DNA from: Ralstonia pickettii
GTDB lineage: Bacteria > Pseudomonadota > Gammaproteobacteria > Burkholderiales > Burkholderiaceae
Length of the DNA stretch: 64,000 nt
Assembly (NCBI RefSeq): GCF_001699815.1
Contig: NZ_MCGB01000061.1
Span: 124,001-188,000, forward strand
Direction of reading: 5' to 3'
Shown here: positions 46,790-57,883 of the stretch, piece after piece
Layout of the letters: each line of letters opens with the position of its first letter
How positions within the stretch are numbered: the stretch's first letter is position 1
Position numbers and translations under genes: made by a program
The notes under the pieces: generated by a model
Seen by the model: the letters and a program-made list of their open reading frames with translations, nothing else
Database searches by the model: none
What the model was told of the DNA's origin: nothing

Positions 46790-46818
46790 TTGCGTGCCAG
46801 GGGGGATGCTGATACACT
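46790..46818 (+). promoter_or_regulatory. Sigma-70-type promoter for the riboswitch-exchanger transcript
   Basis: TTGCGT at 46790-46795 and TACACT at 46813-46818 are separated by exactly 17 bp. Transcription would begin about 46825, just before the conserved start of the riboswitch. Confidence 0.6.
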
Positions 46819-46827
46819 CCGGCCCGT

Positions 46828-46957
46828 TGTCATTGGGGAGTAGCCATTCCGGGCGCAATGCTCGGAAGTCCACGTCAACAAACTTGAGACCTTGCCGTCT
46901 CATGGTGTGGACAGCCTCTGCTGCAAGCAGAGCCGCTAGGCGAGACCTTTGGCCGCG
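46828..46957 (+). ncRNA. yybP-ykoY manganese riboswitch
   Basis: The conserved GGGGAGTAGCC block (about 46835-46845) and the distal GCGAGACCTTTGGCC block (about 46940-46954) match those of the E. coli alx/mntP yybP-ykoY elements. The spacing and an intervening variable hairpin region also fit. Such RNAs bind Mn2+ (some also respond to pH) and increase expression of downstream exporters. It ends a few bases before the exchanger frame, so control at translation start or by early termination is likely. Confidence 0.88.
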
Positions 46958-46959
46958 AC

Positions 46960-48042
46960 GTGCACACCCAGGCCGGGCGACGCGCGTCGTTGCGCCATTG
47001 GTTTATCTCGTTCGCCTGGCTACCTCATTTCATGCTCCTCACAATCGGTCTTTTCCTGATATCGGCAGGCGCCATCTATTTGGCCTGCGAGTACTTCGTC
47101 AACGGCATTGAATGGTGCGGCAAGCGACTGAATCTCGGCGCCACAGCCGTCGGCTCGGTGTTGGCCGCCTTTGGCACAGCACTGCCTGAAAGTGCCGTCA
47201 CGTTCGTTGCCGTGGTCTTCGGTTCGACGCCTGAGCAGAAAGATCTCGGCGTCGGTGCTGCGATGGGCGGCCCGCTTGTTCTGGCCACACTCGCATATGC
47301 GGTAGTTGGTTTGGCGTTGATGATGAATCGACGCGAGCTTGGCCGTCCCACCGCGGAAGTCAAAGTCGACCATGCACGCATGAGCCGGGACCAGGCCGCT
47401 TTCCTGGGCGCCTTTGTTGTCAAGGTTGCCCTGGGGCTTGTTGCCTTTGCATACAAGCCTTGGCTGGGCATTCTTTTCCTGGTCGCCTATGCGATCTATG
47501 TCTGGCGCGAGATCAAGGACAGTGACACGGCACCTGAAGAAGAGGAACTGGAGCCCCTCTCGATTCGCCCGAAGTTGGCGGAACCTCCACTGGGGTGGGC
47601 CGTGCTGCAAGTGCTGCTCGCGCTGGTCGTGATTGGCGGCGCTTCACACGTCTTTGTGGCACAGCTTGAAGCGATTGGCACAGCGCTGCACTGGCCAGCA
47701 CACCTTGTCGCGCTATTGCTCAGCCCCGTTGCGACGGAGTTGCCCGAGACGATGAACGCTCTGATTTGGGTCCGCCGGGGCAAGGAACGCCTCGCCCTGG
47801 CAAACATCTCGGGGGCCATGATGATTCAGGCCACCATCCCGAGTGCACTGGGGATCTTCTACACTCCATGGCGATTTGACGGGCCGCTGCTTGCGTCCGG
47901 CATCATTACTGCGGTCGCCATCTTGTTCTTGTGGATGATGTTCCGGCGCGGAGTCGTGCATGGGCGAACCCTGGTAGCAGTCAGCTCTTTGTACGCGCTT
48001 TTTGCGTTTGTTCTCGCGATCGGGTTTCCAGTGACCCGCTAA
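46960..48042 (+). CDS. CaCA-family sodium/calcium exchanger-like transporter, probable Mn2+/Ca2+ exporter
   Basis: 360 residues from GTG 46960, or 336 from ATG 47032; the start is uncertain because the riboswitch lies immediately upstream. About ten helices in two inverted repeats carry the alpha-repeat motifs FGTALPES (71-78) and ATELPET in the second half. CaCA exchangers move Ca2+ or related cations against Na+ or H+. The preceding Mn2+ riboswitch argues that Mn2+ is exported. It is the last gene before the right end of the transposon. Confidence 0.88.
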   Translation: MHTQAGRRASLRHWFISFAWLPHFMLLTIGLFLISAGAIYLACEYFVNGIEWCGKRLNLGATAVGSVLAAFGTALPESAVTFVAVVFGSTPEQKDLGVGAAMGGPLVLATLAYAVVGLALMMNRRELGRPTAEVKVDHARMSRDQAAFLGAFVVKVALGLVAFAYKPWLGILFLVAYAIYVWREIKDSDTAPEEEELEPLSIRPKLAEPPLGWAVLQVLLALVVIGGASHVFVAQLEAIGTALHWPAHLVALLLSPVATELPETMNALIWVRRGKERLALANISGAMMIQATIPSALGIFYTPWRFDGPLLASGIITAVAILFLWMMFRRGVVHGRTLVAVSSLYALFAFVLAIGFPVTR

Positions 48043-48211
48043 CAGGACGCCTTGCATGGGTTCATACTGCCGACACTCAGCCGGGCATCTGAGGCGGTCG
48101 GCGATGGACATCCGGTGGCAAGACGACAATGCTTGACTCTCGCACCGCACTGGTTGCATGGCTGGGCAGGCTGGCGCCCCGGGGACGGGACACTCGCGCG
48201 CGCCTCTTTCA

Positions 48212-48304
48212 TGCTCCAGCCTACTTCGCTATTTTTTCTAACTTACTTCGCTATTCTCGCCAGTCAGGTCGGCGCTTTTTCTAATTTTCTTCGCTATGCC
48301 GACA
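48212..48304. repeat. Right transposon end with three inverted 20-bp repeats
   Basis: TTTTCTAATTTTCTTCGCTA (48277-48296) and TTTTCTAACTTACTTCGCTA (48234-48253) are reverse complements of the left-end repeat. A third degenerate copy ends at 48231. The first two are separated by 23 bp, whereas the left copies abut, an asymmetry typical of Tn7-like elements. The terminus is CCGACA, inverse of TGTCGG. Confidence 0.88.
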
Positions 48305-48309
48305 ACGGT
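48305..48309. repeat. Right copy of 5-bp target-site duplication (ACGGT)
   Basis: Identical to 13267-13271. It directly abuts the ACA end of the transposon, 19 bp from the oxyR stop codon. Confidence 0.9.
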
Positions 48310-48328
48310 CAACGCACCAATCAGGAGA

Positions 48329-49276
48329 TCAGTGAACGAGCGGTGTGGGCGGCAACAGCTTGATGCCGGGCAGGTTGCATTGCGCGACCGCCATGGCCAC
48401 CGCTTCGATCGCGGCGATGCGGGTGAAACTCTTGCGCCAGGCCAGCACAACGCGGCGGTCGGGCACCGGCTCCTGAAAGGGCACGTAGGTCAGCAGATCG
48501 GTGGCGGCAGGCTGCATGTTCGGCACCGAAGTACGCGGCAGGACGGTAATGCCCACGCCGCTGGCGACCATATGGCGAATCGTTTCCAGCGACGAACCCT
48601 CGAAGGTTTTCTGGATGCCGTCCGCATTCTGCGAGAAACGCGACAGCTCCGGGCACACGCCCAGCACGTGGTCGCGGAAGCAATGGCCGTTGCCGAGCAG
48701 CAGCATGGTTTGCTGCTTGAGCGCCGCTGGGTCCACCGACGACGCCTTCGCCAGTTCGTGGCCGCGCGGCACCGCCACGACAAAGGGCTCGTCGTACAGC
48801 GGCACCGTCATCAGGCCGGCTTCCGGAAACGGCTCGGCCATGATGGCGCAGTCGATCTCGCCCTGCTTGAGCAGCTCCACCAGCCGCACGGTGAAGTTCT
48901 CCTGCAGCATCAGCGGCATCTGCGGGACGGTGTCGATCATCTGCTTGACCAGCGCGGGCAGCAGATACGGGCCGATCGTATAAATCACCCCGAGCCGCAG
49001 CGGCCCGGCCAGGGGGTCCATCCCCTGCTTGGCGATCTCGCGGATCGCCATCGTCTGTTCAAGCACACGCTGCGCCTGCGTGACGATCTGCTCGCCGACA
49101 GGCGTGACGCTCACTTCCGACGCGCCGCGCTCGAAGATCTGCACGGCCAGCTCGTCTTCCAGCTTCTTGATGGCGACCGACAGCGTCGGCTGCGAGACGA
49201 AGCAGGCCTCGGCGGCACGCCCAAAGTGGCGTTCCCGCGCAACGGCGACGATGTATTTGAGTTCGGTGAGCGTCAT
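48329..49276 (-). CDS. oxyR: Peroxide-sensing LysR-type regulator OxyR
   Basis: 315 residues from ATG 49276; a Met three codons earlier is possible. An N-terminal winged HTH (TELKYIVAVARERHFGRAAE) and the LysR effector domain are present. The redox motif GHCFRDHVLGVC has both cysteines that form the regulatory disulfide. OxyR activates katG, dps and related genes on H2O2 stress. Its 3' end is 24 bp from the transposon, which now separates it from dps/katG. Confidence 0.95.
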   Translation of the reverse strand: MTLTELKYIVAVARERHFGRAAEACFVSQPTLSVAIKKLEDELAVQIFERGASEVSVTPVGEQIVTQAQRVLEQTMAIREIAKQGMDPLAGPLRLGVIYTIGPYLLPALVKQMIDTVPQMPLMLQENFTVRLVELLKQGEIDCAIMAEPFPEAGLMTVPLYDEPFVVAVPRGHELAKASSVDPAALKQQTMLLLGNGHCFRDHVLGVCPELSRFSQNADGIQKTFEGSSLETIRHMVASGVGITVLPRTSVPNMQPAATDLLTYVPFQEPVPDRRVVLAWRKSFTRIAAIEAVAMAVAQCNLPGIKLLPPTPLVH

Positions 49277-49435
49277 GGCGATCAATCGGCTTGGAGATGT
49301 CGATAGATTTTACCAAGGGACGTGCGATGTTGCTTGGGGTTCGAATGGCGGTCCGGCATTGACAACGCTGCCATCCGCCCCATCTTCCGTGAATGCGTTT
49401 CACCGAAATACAAAACAGTAAGGAGCCGCCCCAGC

Positions 49436-50599
49436 ATGCGTGACGAACCTAACGGAAGTCGATCCCTGCCCCGCGGCAGACGCCGCTTCCTGATGACGAC
49501 GGTCGGGCTCATGGCAGCGCTGCATGTCTACATTGGATGGCGGCTGCTGCCGGATCTGGGCTGGAATGGCGCCGGCTGGGCTGCGGGCATCATCTTCCTA
49601 CTCATATCGACGGTGATGATTCCCACTGGGATGGCGGCGCGCTTCGTGATCCGCCCCATCTCGCTGGCGGATCGCGTGTCTTGGTTCGGTGCGTTGCTGA
49701 TGGGCCTGTTCTCTTCGCTGTTCGTGCTGACGCTGCTGCGCGACATCGCGCTGATCGTGCTGCCACAGGCTTATCGGCATGACTCGGCCCTGCTCGTCGT
49801 CGCGCTCACCTTGCTGGTGACGTTGATCGGCTATGTCAACGCGCGTCGCATCCCCCGCGTCGCGCGGGTAACGGTGCCCATCGCGGGCCTGCCGGCGCCG
49901 CTGCACGGCTTCACCATCGCGCAAATCACCGATCTGCATGTCGGCCCCACCATCAAGCGTGCGTATGTGGCGGGCGTGGTCGACCGGCTCAATGCACTGC
50001 AACCCGATGTCATCGCCGTGACGGGCGATCTGGTGGACGGCGAGGTCGAAGTGCTGCGACCACATATCGCGCCGCTGGCCGGCATGTCGGCTCGGCACGG
50101 CGTTTTTGCGGTAACGGGTAATCATGAGTACTACTCGGGCGTCGGCCCGTGGGTATCCGAGTTCGAGCGGCTCGGCATGCGGGTGCTGATGAACGAGCAT
50201 GCGGTGCTCGAACATGACGGCGCGCCACTGGTGATCGCAGGCGTGACCGATTTCAGTGCGGGTAAGTTCGACACTGCCCACACGAGCGATCCGACGCGAG
50301 CGCTGGCGGGGTCGCCGTCCGGCGTGACGCCCACGATCCTGCTCGCGCATCAACCGCGTAGCGCCCCGGCCGCGGCAGAGGCCGGCTTCGACCTGCAACT
50401 GTCAGGACACACGCATGGTGGCCAGTTCTGGCCGTGGAGTTTGTTTGTCCCGCTGCAGCAGCCATTTACGGCCGGGTTGCACAAGCTGGGGCGTCTGTGG
50501 ATCTACACCAGCCGTGGCACCGGATATTGGGGCCCGCCCAAGCGGTTCGGTGCGCCGTCGGAGATCACGCTGATTCGGCTGGAGCCGACTATCGGCTAA
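49436..50599 (+). CDS. Membrane-anchored metallophosphoesterase, YaeI-like
   Basis: 387 residues from ATG 49436 with AAGGAG upstream. About four N-terminal membrane helices (residues 20-130) precede a calcineurin-type domain with motifs ITDLHVG, TGDLVDG, TGNHEYY, LAHQP and SGHTHGGQ. The motif order and GHTHGGQFWPW resemble YaeI/lipid-A-type phosphodiesterases. A cytoplasm-facing or periplasm-facing phosphodiesterase role is inferred. The 254 bp following it (50600-50853) hold no recognised gene. Confidence 0.85.
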   Translation: MRDEPNGSRSLPRGRRRFLMTTVGLMAALHVYIGWRLLPDLGWNGAGWAAGIIFLLISTVMIPTGMAARFVIRPISLADRVSWFGALLMGLFSSLFVLTLLRDIALIVLPQAYRHDSALLVVALTLLVTLIGYVNARRIPRVARVTVPIAGLPAPLHGFTIAQITDLHVGPTIKRAYVAGVVDRLNALQPDVIAVTGDLVDGEVEVLRPHIAPLAGMSARHGVFAVTGNHEYYSGVGPWVSEFERLGMRVLMNEHAVLEHDGAPLVIAGVTDFSAGKFDTAHTSDPTRALAGSPSGVTPTILLAHQPRSAPAAAEAGFDLQLSGHTHGGQFWPWSLFVPLQQPFTAGLHKLGRLWIYTSRGTGYWGPPKRFGAPSEITLIRLEPTIG

Positions 50600-50853
50600 G
50601 CCGTGAGGGCGAGCGTCGGACGAAGAGCGATGGGACATCAACGTCTCGCGCCCGGCCGAGTCCACCCGCGCCGTCGCAGAGCATACGAAAGTTGTAACGG
50701 CGCCTCATACGGGCGACATGCCGGTCCGTGTCGTTCAGCTGACGGAGAGACGGAGATCGCCGCCCCGCTCAAGCAGGCCGATCGTGCGATGGACACGGTC
50801 AAGCGCTTGCGCAAGCAGGCACAGCTGGCGTACCGAAGCGTGCGCCTCAGCCC

Positions 50854-53001
50854 TTAAACACGCAGGTAGTGCTCGCGCTCGCCCAGCCAGCGCTTGAGAT
50901 GGGTGTCGACGGCTTCAGGAAAGCGCGCGAGCATCTCGTCCGCGGTGCCCTGCGCAAACTCGACGAGCCACGCATCTTGGTTCAGGTCGGCAAAGCGCAG
51001 CATCGCTTCGCCCGATTGCCTCGCCCCCAGGAACTCGCCAGGGCCGCGGATCTCCAGATCGCGCCGGGCGATTTCGAAACCGTCGGTGGTCTCGCGCATG
51101 GTCTGCAGGCGTTGCTTGGCCGTCGGGGACAGTGGCGCCTGATACAGCAGCACGCAGACCGATTCCGCCGTGCCGCGCCCCACCCGCCCGCGCAGTTGAT
51201 GCAGTTGCGCAAGGCCAAAGCGCTCGGCGTGCTCGATCACCATCAATGAGGCATTGGGCACGTCCACGCCCACTTCGATGACGGTGGTGGCCACCAGCAC
51301 GTGCAGGTCGCCGCCGGCGAAGGCGCTCATCACGGCGGCCTTCTCGGCCGATGGCAGGCGTCCATGCACGAGGCCCACCTTCAGGCCTTGCAGACTTTGC
51401 GAAAGCGTCTCGAAGGTTTCAACGGCGGTCTGCAATTGCAGCGCTTCGCTTTCCTCGATCAGCGGGCAAACCCAGTAGACCTGTCGCCCTTCGCGTGCTG
51501 CGGCGTAGATGCGTTCAATCACTTCGTCGCGCCGCGCATCGTTGACCAGGCGCGTCACGATGGGCGTGCGGCCGGGCGGCAACTCGTCGATGGCAGAGAC
51601 GTCGAGATCGGCGTAATACGTCATCGCCAGCGTGCGCGGGATCGGCGTGGCGGACATCATCAGTTGGTGCGGCACCTGGACGTTGGCGGCGGGGCCGTCG
51701 CCGTTGCTCGCCTTGCCGCGCAGGGCGAGCCGCTGCGCCACGCCGAAGCGATGCTGTTCATCGACCACCGCCAGGCCGAGCCGCGCGAACGTGACCGCAT
51801 CCTGGATCAGCGCGTGCGTACCGATCACGAGTTGCGCCGTGCCGGCCGCCACGCGCGCCGCCGCCTCGTCCTTCTGCTTGCGCTTGAGGCTGCCGGCCAG
51901 CCAGACGATGTCCACGCCAAGCGGTTCGAGCCACGCAGAAAGCTTGCGATAGTGCTGCTCGGCCAACAGTTCTGTCGGCGCCATCAGCGCCGCCTGCCAG
52001 CCCGCATCGATGGCCTGGCAGGCTGCCAGCGCGGCAATGACGGTCTTGCCGCTGCCCACATCGCCCTGCAGCAACCGCTGCATCGGGTACGGGTGCGCGA
52101 GATCGGCGCGAATCTCTTCCCACACGCGGGCCTGGGCGCCGGTCAGCTTGAACGGCAGCGCATCCATGAAGCGCGCGAGCAGCCCATCCTTGCCGCTGTC
52201 GCGCAGGATGGGCGCGTTGCGCATGCGGCGCGCGGCCTGCGCACGCTTGAGCGACAACTGCTGCGACAGTAGTTCATCAAACTTGATGCGCAGCCACGCC
52301 GGGTGCGTGCGCTCGACGAGGCTGTGCTCATCGACATCGGGCATCGGCTGATGCAGCAGGCGCACGGCGTCGGCCGGCGTCATCAGCTTGAGCGGCGCGA
52401 GCGGGCCGGTGACGAGGCTGTTCGGCAGCGTTTCCGGCAGCGGCGTGCGCGTGAGCGCGTTCAGGATCGCCTTGCGCAGATAGGCCTGCGCCACGCCGGC
52501 CGTGCTCGGATACACCGGTGTCAGGCGATCGGGCAGCGGCTCATCGTCCGCCACGGCGCGCACGGTCGGGTGCACCATCTCGGCGCCGAAGAAGCCGCCG
52601 CGCACTTCGCCGCGCACGCGCAGGCGCACGCCTTCGGCCATCTGCTTGACCTGGCTGCCGTAGAAATTGAGAAAGCGCAGGACCAGCTCGCCCGAGTCAT
52701 CGGCGATATGCACGACGAGCTGCCGACGCGGCCGAAACGCCACTTCATTGCGCGTGACCGTGCCTTCCACCTGCGCAGCCCAGCCGGTGTTGGCGCGGGC
52801 CGTGGCCTCGGCAATGGTCAGCAGCGTGGTTTCATCCTCGTAGCGCATCGGCAGATGGAGGACGAGATCGACGTCGCGGTGCAGGCCGAGCTTGGCGAGC
52901 TTGTCTGCTGGGCGGGCAGTTTTGGCCGTTGCCTTGGCTGGCTTGTCTGCCGTGGCCGCGCGTTTTGGCTTCGGCGCCGGCGCAGTATCAGCGTCGGGCA
53001 T
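50854..53001 (-). CDS. recG: ATP-dependent DNA helicase RecG
   Basis: 715 residues from ATG 53001; the longer frame upstream lacks support. A Pro/Ala/Lys-rich N-terminal tail precedes the OB-fold wedge domain and the SF2 motor: Walker A GDVGSGKT, DEQH box (VVDEQHRFG), MSATPIPRT and the C-terminal HLQLRGRVGRG-like motif VI (HQLRGRVGRGTAES). RecG remodels stalled forks and Holliday junctions. It is divergent from queA with about 130 bp between them. Confidence 0.96.
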   Translation of the reverse strand: MPDADTAPAPKPKRAATADKPAKATAKTARPADKLAKLGLHRDVDLVLHLPMRYEDETTLLTIAEATARANTGWAAQVEGTVTRNEVAFRPRRQLVVHIADDSGELVLRFLNFYGSQVKQMAEGVRLRVRGEVRGGFFGAEMVHPTVRAVADDEPLPDRLTPVYPSTAGVAQAYLRKAILNALTRTPLPETLPNSLVTGPLAPLKLMTPADAVRLLHQPMPDVDEHSLVERTHPAWLRIKFDELLSQQLSLKRAQAARRMRNAPILRDSGKDGLLARFMDALPFKLTGAQARVWEEIRADLAHPYPMQRLLQGDVGSGKTVIAALAACQAIDAGWQAALMAPTELLAEQHYRKLSAWLEPLGVDIVWLAGSLKRKQKDEAAARVAAGTAQLVIGTHALIQDAVTFARLGLAVVDEQHRFGVAQRLALRGKASNGDGPAANVQVPHQLMMSATPIPRTLAMTYYADLDVSAIDELPPGRTPIVTRLVNDARRDEVIERIYAAAREGRQVYWVCPLIEESEALQLQTAVETFETLSQSLQGLKVGLVHGRLPSAEKAAVMSAFAGGDLHVLVATTVIEVGVDVPNASLMVIEHAERFGLAQLHQLRGRVGRGTAESVCVLLYQAPLSPTAKQRLQTMRETTDGFEIARRDLEIRGPGEFLGARQSGEAMLRFADLNQDAWLVEFAQGTADEMLARFPEAVDTHLKRWLGEREHYLRV

Positions 53002-53132
53002 AGGAGCAGCATCAGTGGCGGAACGGGCGCGAGACGGCACAGGACGTTTACAATGGCGAACTTTGCGAGTCGCCCGATTGTACCGGCGCCCGCGACCATC
53101 ACTTGGCGCAATCCACGTCTGCGCCACTTTTC

Positions 53133-55366
<2,234 letters not shown>

Positions 55367-55471
55367 CGCGCCTGCCCAGGGTGCCCGGCGCGCCCATTTG
55401 CCGCAGCATCGCAATGGTAGAATGTCGGGTCCGATTTTTGACCGATTGACGAACCATTACGGAGTTCTGAC

Positions 55472-55804
55472 GTGTTCCTGATTTCCGACGCTTACGCGCA
55501 AACTGCACCGGCAGCTGGTGGTGCCGCGGGTGGCCTGATGAGCTTCCTGCCCATCATCCTGATGTTCGTGGTGCTGTGGTTCATCATGATCCGCCCGCAA
55601 ATGAAGCGCCAGAAAGAAACCAAGGCGATGCTCGAAGCCCTGGCCAAGGGCGACGAAGTGGTCACCGCCGGCGGCATCCTCGGTAAGGTCAGCAAGGTGG
55701 CCGAGCAGTACGTCACCGTGGAAATCGCTGCCAACACCGAAATCACTGTCCAGAAGAGTGCCGTGACCACCGTGCTGCCCAAGGGCACGCTCAAGGCGCT
55801 GTAA
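55472..55804 (+). CDS. yajC: Preprotein translocase accessory subunit YajC
   Basis: 110 residues. One hydrophobic segment (FLPIILMFVVLWFIMIRPQM) is followed by the YajC motif QKETKAMLEALAKGDEVVTAGG. It associates with SecDF at the SecYEG translocon in the inner membrane. It precedes secD by 110 bp. Confidence 0.95.
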   Translation: MFLISDAYAQTAPAAGGAAGGLMSFLPIILMFVVLWFIMIRPQMKRQKETKAMLEALAKGDEVVTAGGILGKVSKVAEQYVTVEIAANTEITVQKSAVTTVLPKGTLKAL

Positions 55805-55914
55805 TCGCCACATCCAGGCGCCGCGCACGATTGTGCCGGCGCCGGAACCCCAGGCAGCGCCTATTCTAAGAATCCGCGCCCGCGCCCTTCGGCGTCGCCT
55901 CTCTGCATTCCAAG

Positions 55915-57804
55915 ATGAATCGCTATCCGCTCTGGAAATACCTTGTGATCCTGGTGGCGCTTGCCATTGGGTTCCTCTATACGCTGCCGAACTTCTTCGG
56001 TGAGGCGCCTGCTGTGCAGGTGTCTTCGGGCAAGGCCACCGTCAAGGTCGACCTGAACGTGCAAAAGCAGGTCGAGAGCCTGCTGGCTGCGGCCAGCATT
56101 CAGCCCGACGGCGTGTTCTTCGACAACAACGGCACCTCCGCCAGCGTGCGCGTGCGTTTTGCCGACACCGACACGCAGCTCAAGGCCAAGGACATCCTGG
56201 CCCGCGGCCTGAACACCGATCAAGCCGATCCGACCTACATCGTGGCGCTGAACCTGCTGCCCGGTTCGCCGCGCTGGTTGAGCGGGGCACCGTTCTTTGC
56301 CAAGCCCATGTTCCTGGGCCTCGATTTGCGCGGTGGCGTGCACTTCCTGCTGCAGGTCGACATGAACGGCGCCGTGACGAAGAAGCTCGACTCGCTGGCC
56401 GGCGACATCCGCACGCAACTGCGTGACAAGGGCATTCGACACAGCGGCATCGACCGCAACGGCAACACCATCACGATCAAGTTCAGCACCCCGGACGACG
56501 CCGACCGCGCCCGCACGCTGCTGGCCGATTCGACCCGCGAACTGGCCTACACCGTGGACAAGAGCGCCGACGGCGCCACGCTCACCGGCACCTTCACCGC
56601 CGCTGCGATGAAGGAAGTGCAGGACAACGCAGTCAAGCAGAACATCGTCACGCTGCATAACCGAGTGAACGAACTCGGCGTGGCCGAGCCGGTGATCCAA
56701 CAGCAGGGCCCGGACCGCATCGTTGTGCAATTGCCCGGCGTGCAGGACACCGCCAAGGCCAAGGACATCATCGGCCGCACCGCTACGCTGGAAGCGCGCC
56801 TGGCCGATCCGAACGCGCCGCTCGCGCCCCGCCCCGGCGACCCGGTACCGCTGGGCGACGAGCTGTTCACGCAAGGGCGCAGCGCTCCCGTCCTGCTGCA
56901 GAAGCAGGTGATCTTCACGGGCGATCGCATCACCAGCGCCTCGGCGGGCTTCGACCAAAACCACAATTCGTCGGTCGACATCACGCTCGACGGCCAGGGC
57001 GGCCGCATGCTGCGCGATGTCTCGCGTGACAACATCGGCAAGCGCATGGGTATCGTGCTCTTTGAAAAGGGCAAGGGCGAAGTGCTGACGGTGGCGACCA
57101 TCCAGTCCGAACTGGGCTCGCGCTTCCAGATCACCGGCATGGGCTCGACCGAGGCGGCTTCCGACCTGGCGCTGCTGCTGCGTGCAGGCTCGCTGGCCGC
57201 GCCAATGGAAATCATCGAAGAACGCACCATCGGCCCATCGCTGGGTGCCGATAACATCAAGAAAGGCTTCGATTCGGCGCTGTACGGCTTCCTCGCCATC
57301 TCGGTGTTCATGGTGCTGTACTACATGCTGTTCGGCGCGTTCTCGGTGGCGGCCCTCGGCGTCAACGTGTTCCTGCTGATCGCACTGCTCTCCATGCTGC
57401 AGGCCACGCTCACGTTGCCGGGTATCGCGGCCATCGCACTGGCGCTCGGTATGGCCATTGACGCGAACGTGCTGATCAACGAGCGCGTGCGTGAAGAGCT
57501 GCGCAGCGGCGCGTCGGCACAGATGGCCATCGCCGCCGGCTTTGACCGTGCCTGGGCGACCATCCTCGATTCGAACGTGACGACGCTCATCGCCGGTCTG
57601 GCGCTGATCGCCTTCGGTTCGGGCCCGGTACGCGGCTTCGCGATCGTGCACTGCCTGGGGATCGGCACGTCCATGTTCTCGGCGGTGTTCTTCAACCGCG
57701 GTCTCGTGAACCTCTGGTACGGCCGCAAGAAGAAGCTCCAGAGCGTCGCCATCGGGCAGGTGTGGAAGCCGGGCAATACGAACGCGGAATCGCCCGCCAA
57801 GTAA
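55915..57804 (+). CDS. secD: Protein translocase subunit SecD
   Basis: 629 residues. The conserved LGLDLRGGVHFLLQVDM motif follows the first membrane helix. Large periplasmic P1 domains and a C-terminal RND-like membrane block (GMAIDANVLINERVREEL) are present. It couples proton flow to late protein export with SecF. Residue count and order yajC-secD-secF are standard. Confidence 0.97.
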   Translation: MNRYPLWKYLVILVALAIGFLYTLPNFFGEAPAVQVSSGKATVKVDLNVQKQVESLLAAASIQPDGVFFDNNGTSASVRVRFADTDTQLKAKDILARGLNTDQADPTYIVALNLLPGSPRWLSGAPFFAKPMFLGLDLRGGVHFLLQVDMNGAVTKKLDSLAGDIRTQLRDKGIRHSGIDRNGNTITIKFSTPDDADRARTLLADSTRELAYTVDKSADGATLTGTFTAAAMKEVQDNAVKQNIVTLHNRVNELGVAEPVIQQQGPDRIVVQLPGVQDTAKAKDIIGRTATLEARLADPNAPLAPRPGDPVPLGDELFTQGRSAPVLLQKQVIFTGDRITSASAGFDQNHNSSVDITLDGQGGRMLRDVSRDNIGKRMGIVLFEKGKGEVLTVATIQSELGSRFQITGMGSTEAASDLALLLRAGSLAAPMEIIEERTIGPSLGADNIKKGFDSALYGFLAISVFMVLYYMLFGAFSVAALGVNVFLLIALLSMLQATLTLPGIAAIALALGMAIDANVLINERVREELRSGASAQMAIAAGFDRAWATILDSNVTTLIAGLALIAFGSGPVRGFAIVHCLGIGTSMFSAVFFNRGLVNLWYGRKKKLQSVAIGQVWKPGNTNAESPAK

Positions 57805-57883
57805 TCACGCCACCCACAACGAATCTCGCATAAAACCGGCACCGCCCCCAACATGAAGGGGCGGTCGCCACAAAGGGCAGACC

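Larger units (their letters stand above)
13272..48304. mobile_element. 35-kb Tn7-like transposon carrying defence and metal-resistance cargo
   Basis: The left end at 13272 and the inverted right end at 48304 match at 25 of the first 28 bases, both beginning TGTC, and are flanked by the duplication ACGGT. Each end carries three copies of a ~20-bp repeat, as TnsB-type transposases require. The element contains tnsABC-tniQ and a TnsE-like gene near its centre. Cargo is putative defence genes on the left and metal transport on the right. The element inserted 24 bp beyond the oxyR stop. Whether the internal tns genes act on these outer ends is uncertain, because the tns operon is flanked by different repeats. 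Confidence 0.88.

Noticed and set aside
50603-50853. 84-codon open frame between the phosphoesterase and recG
   Set aside because: Arg-rich with no ribosome site or recognisable family; overlaps the end of recG on the opposite strand.
55861-57651. 596-codon open frame antisense to secD
   Set aside because: Shadow of secD, whose motifs and operon position are unambiguous.
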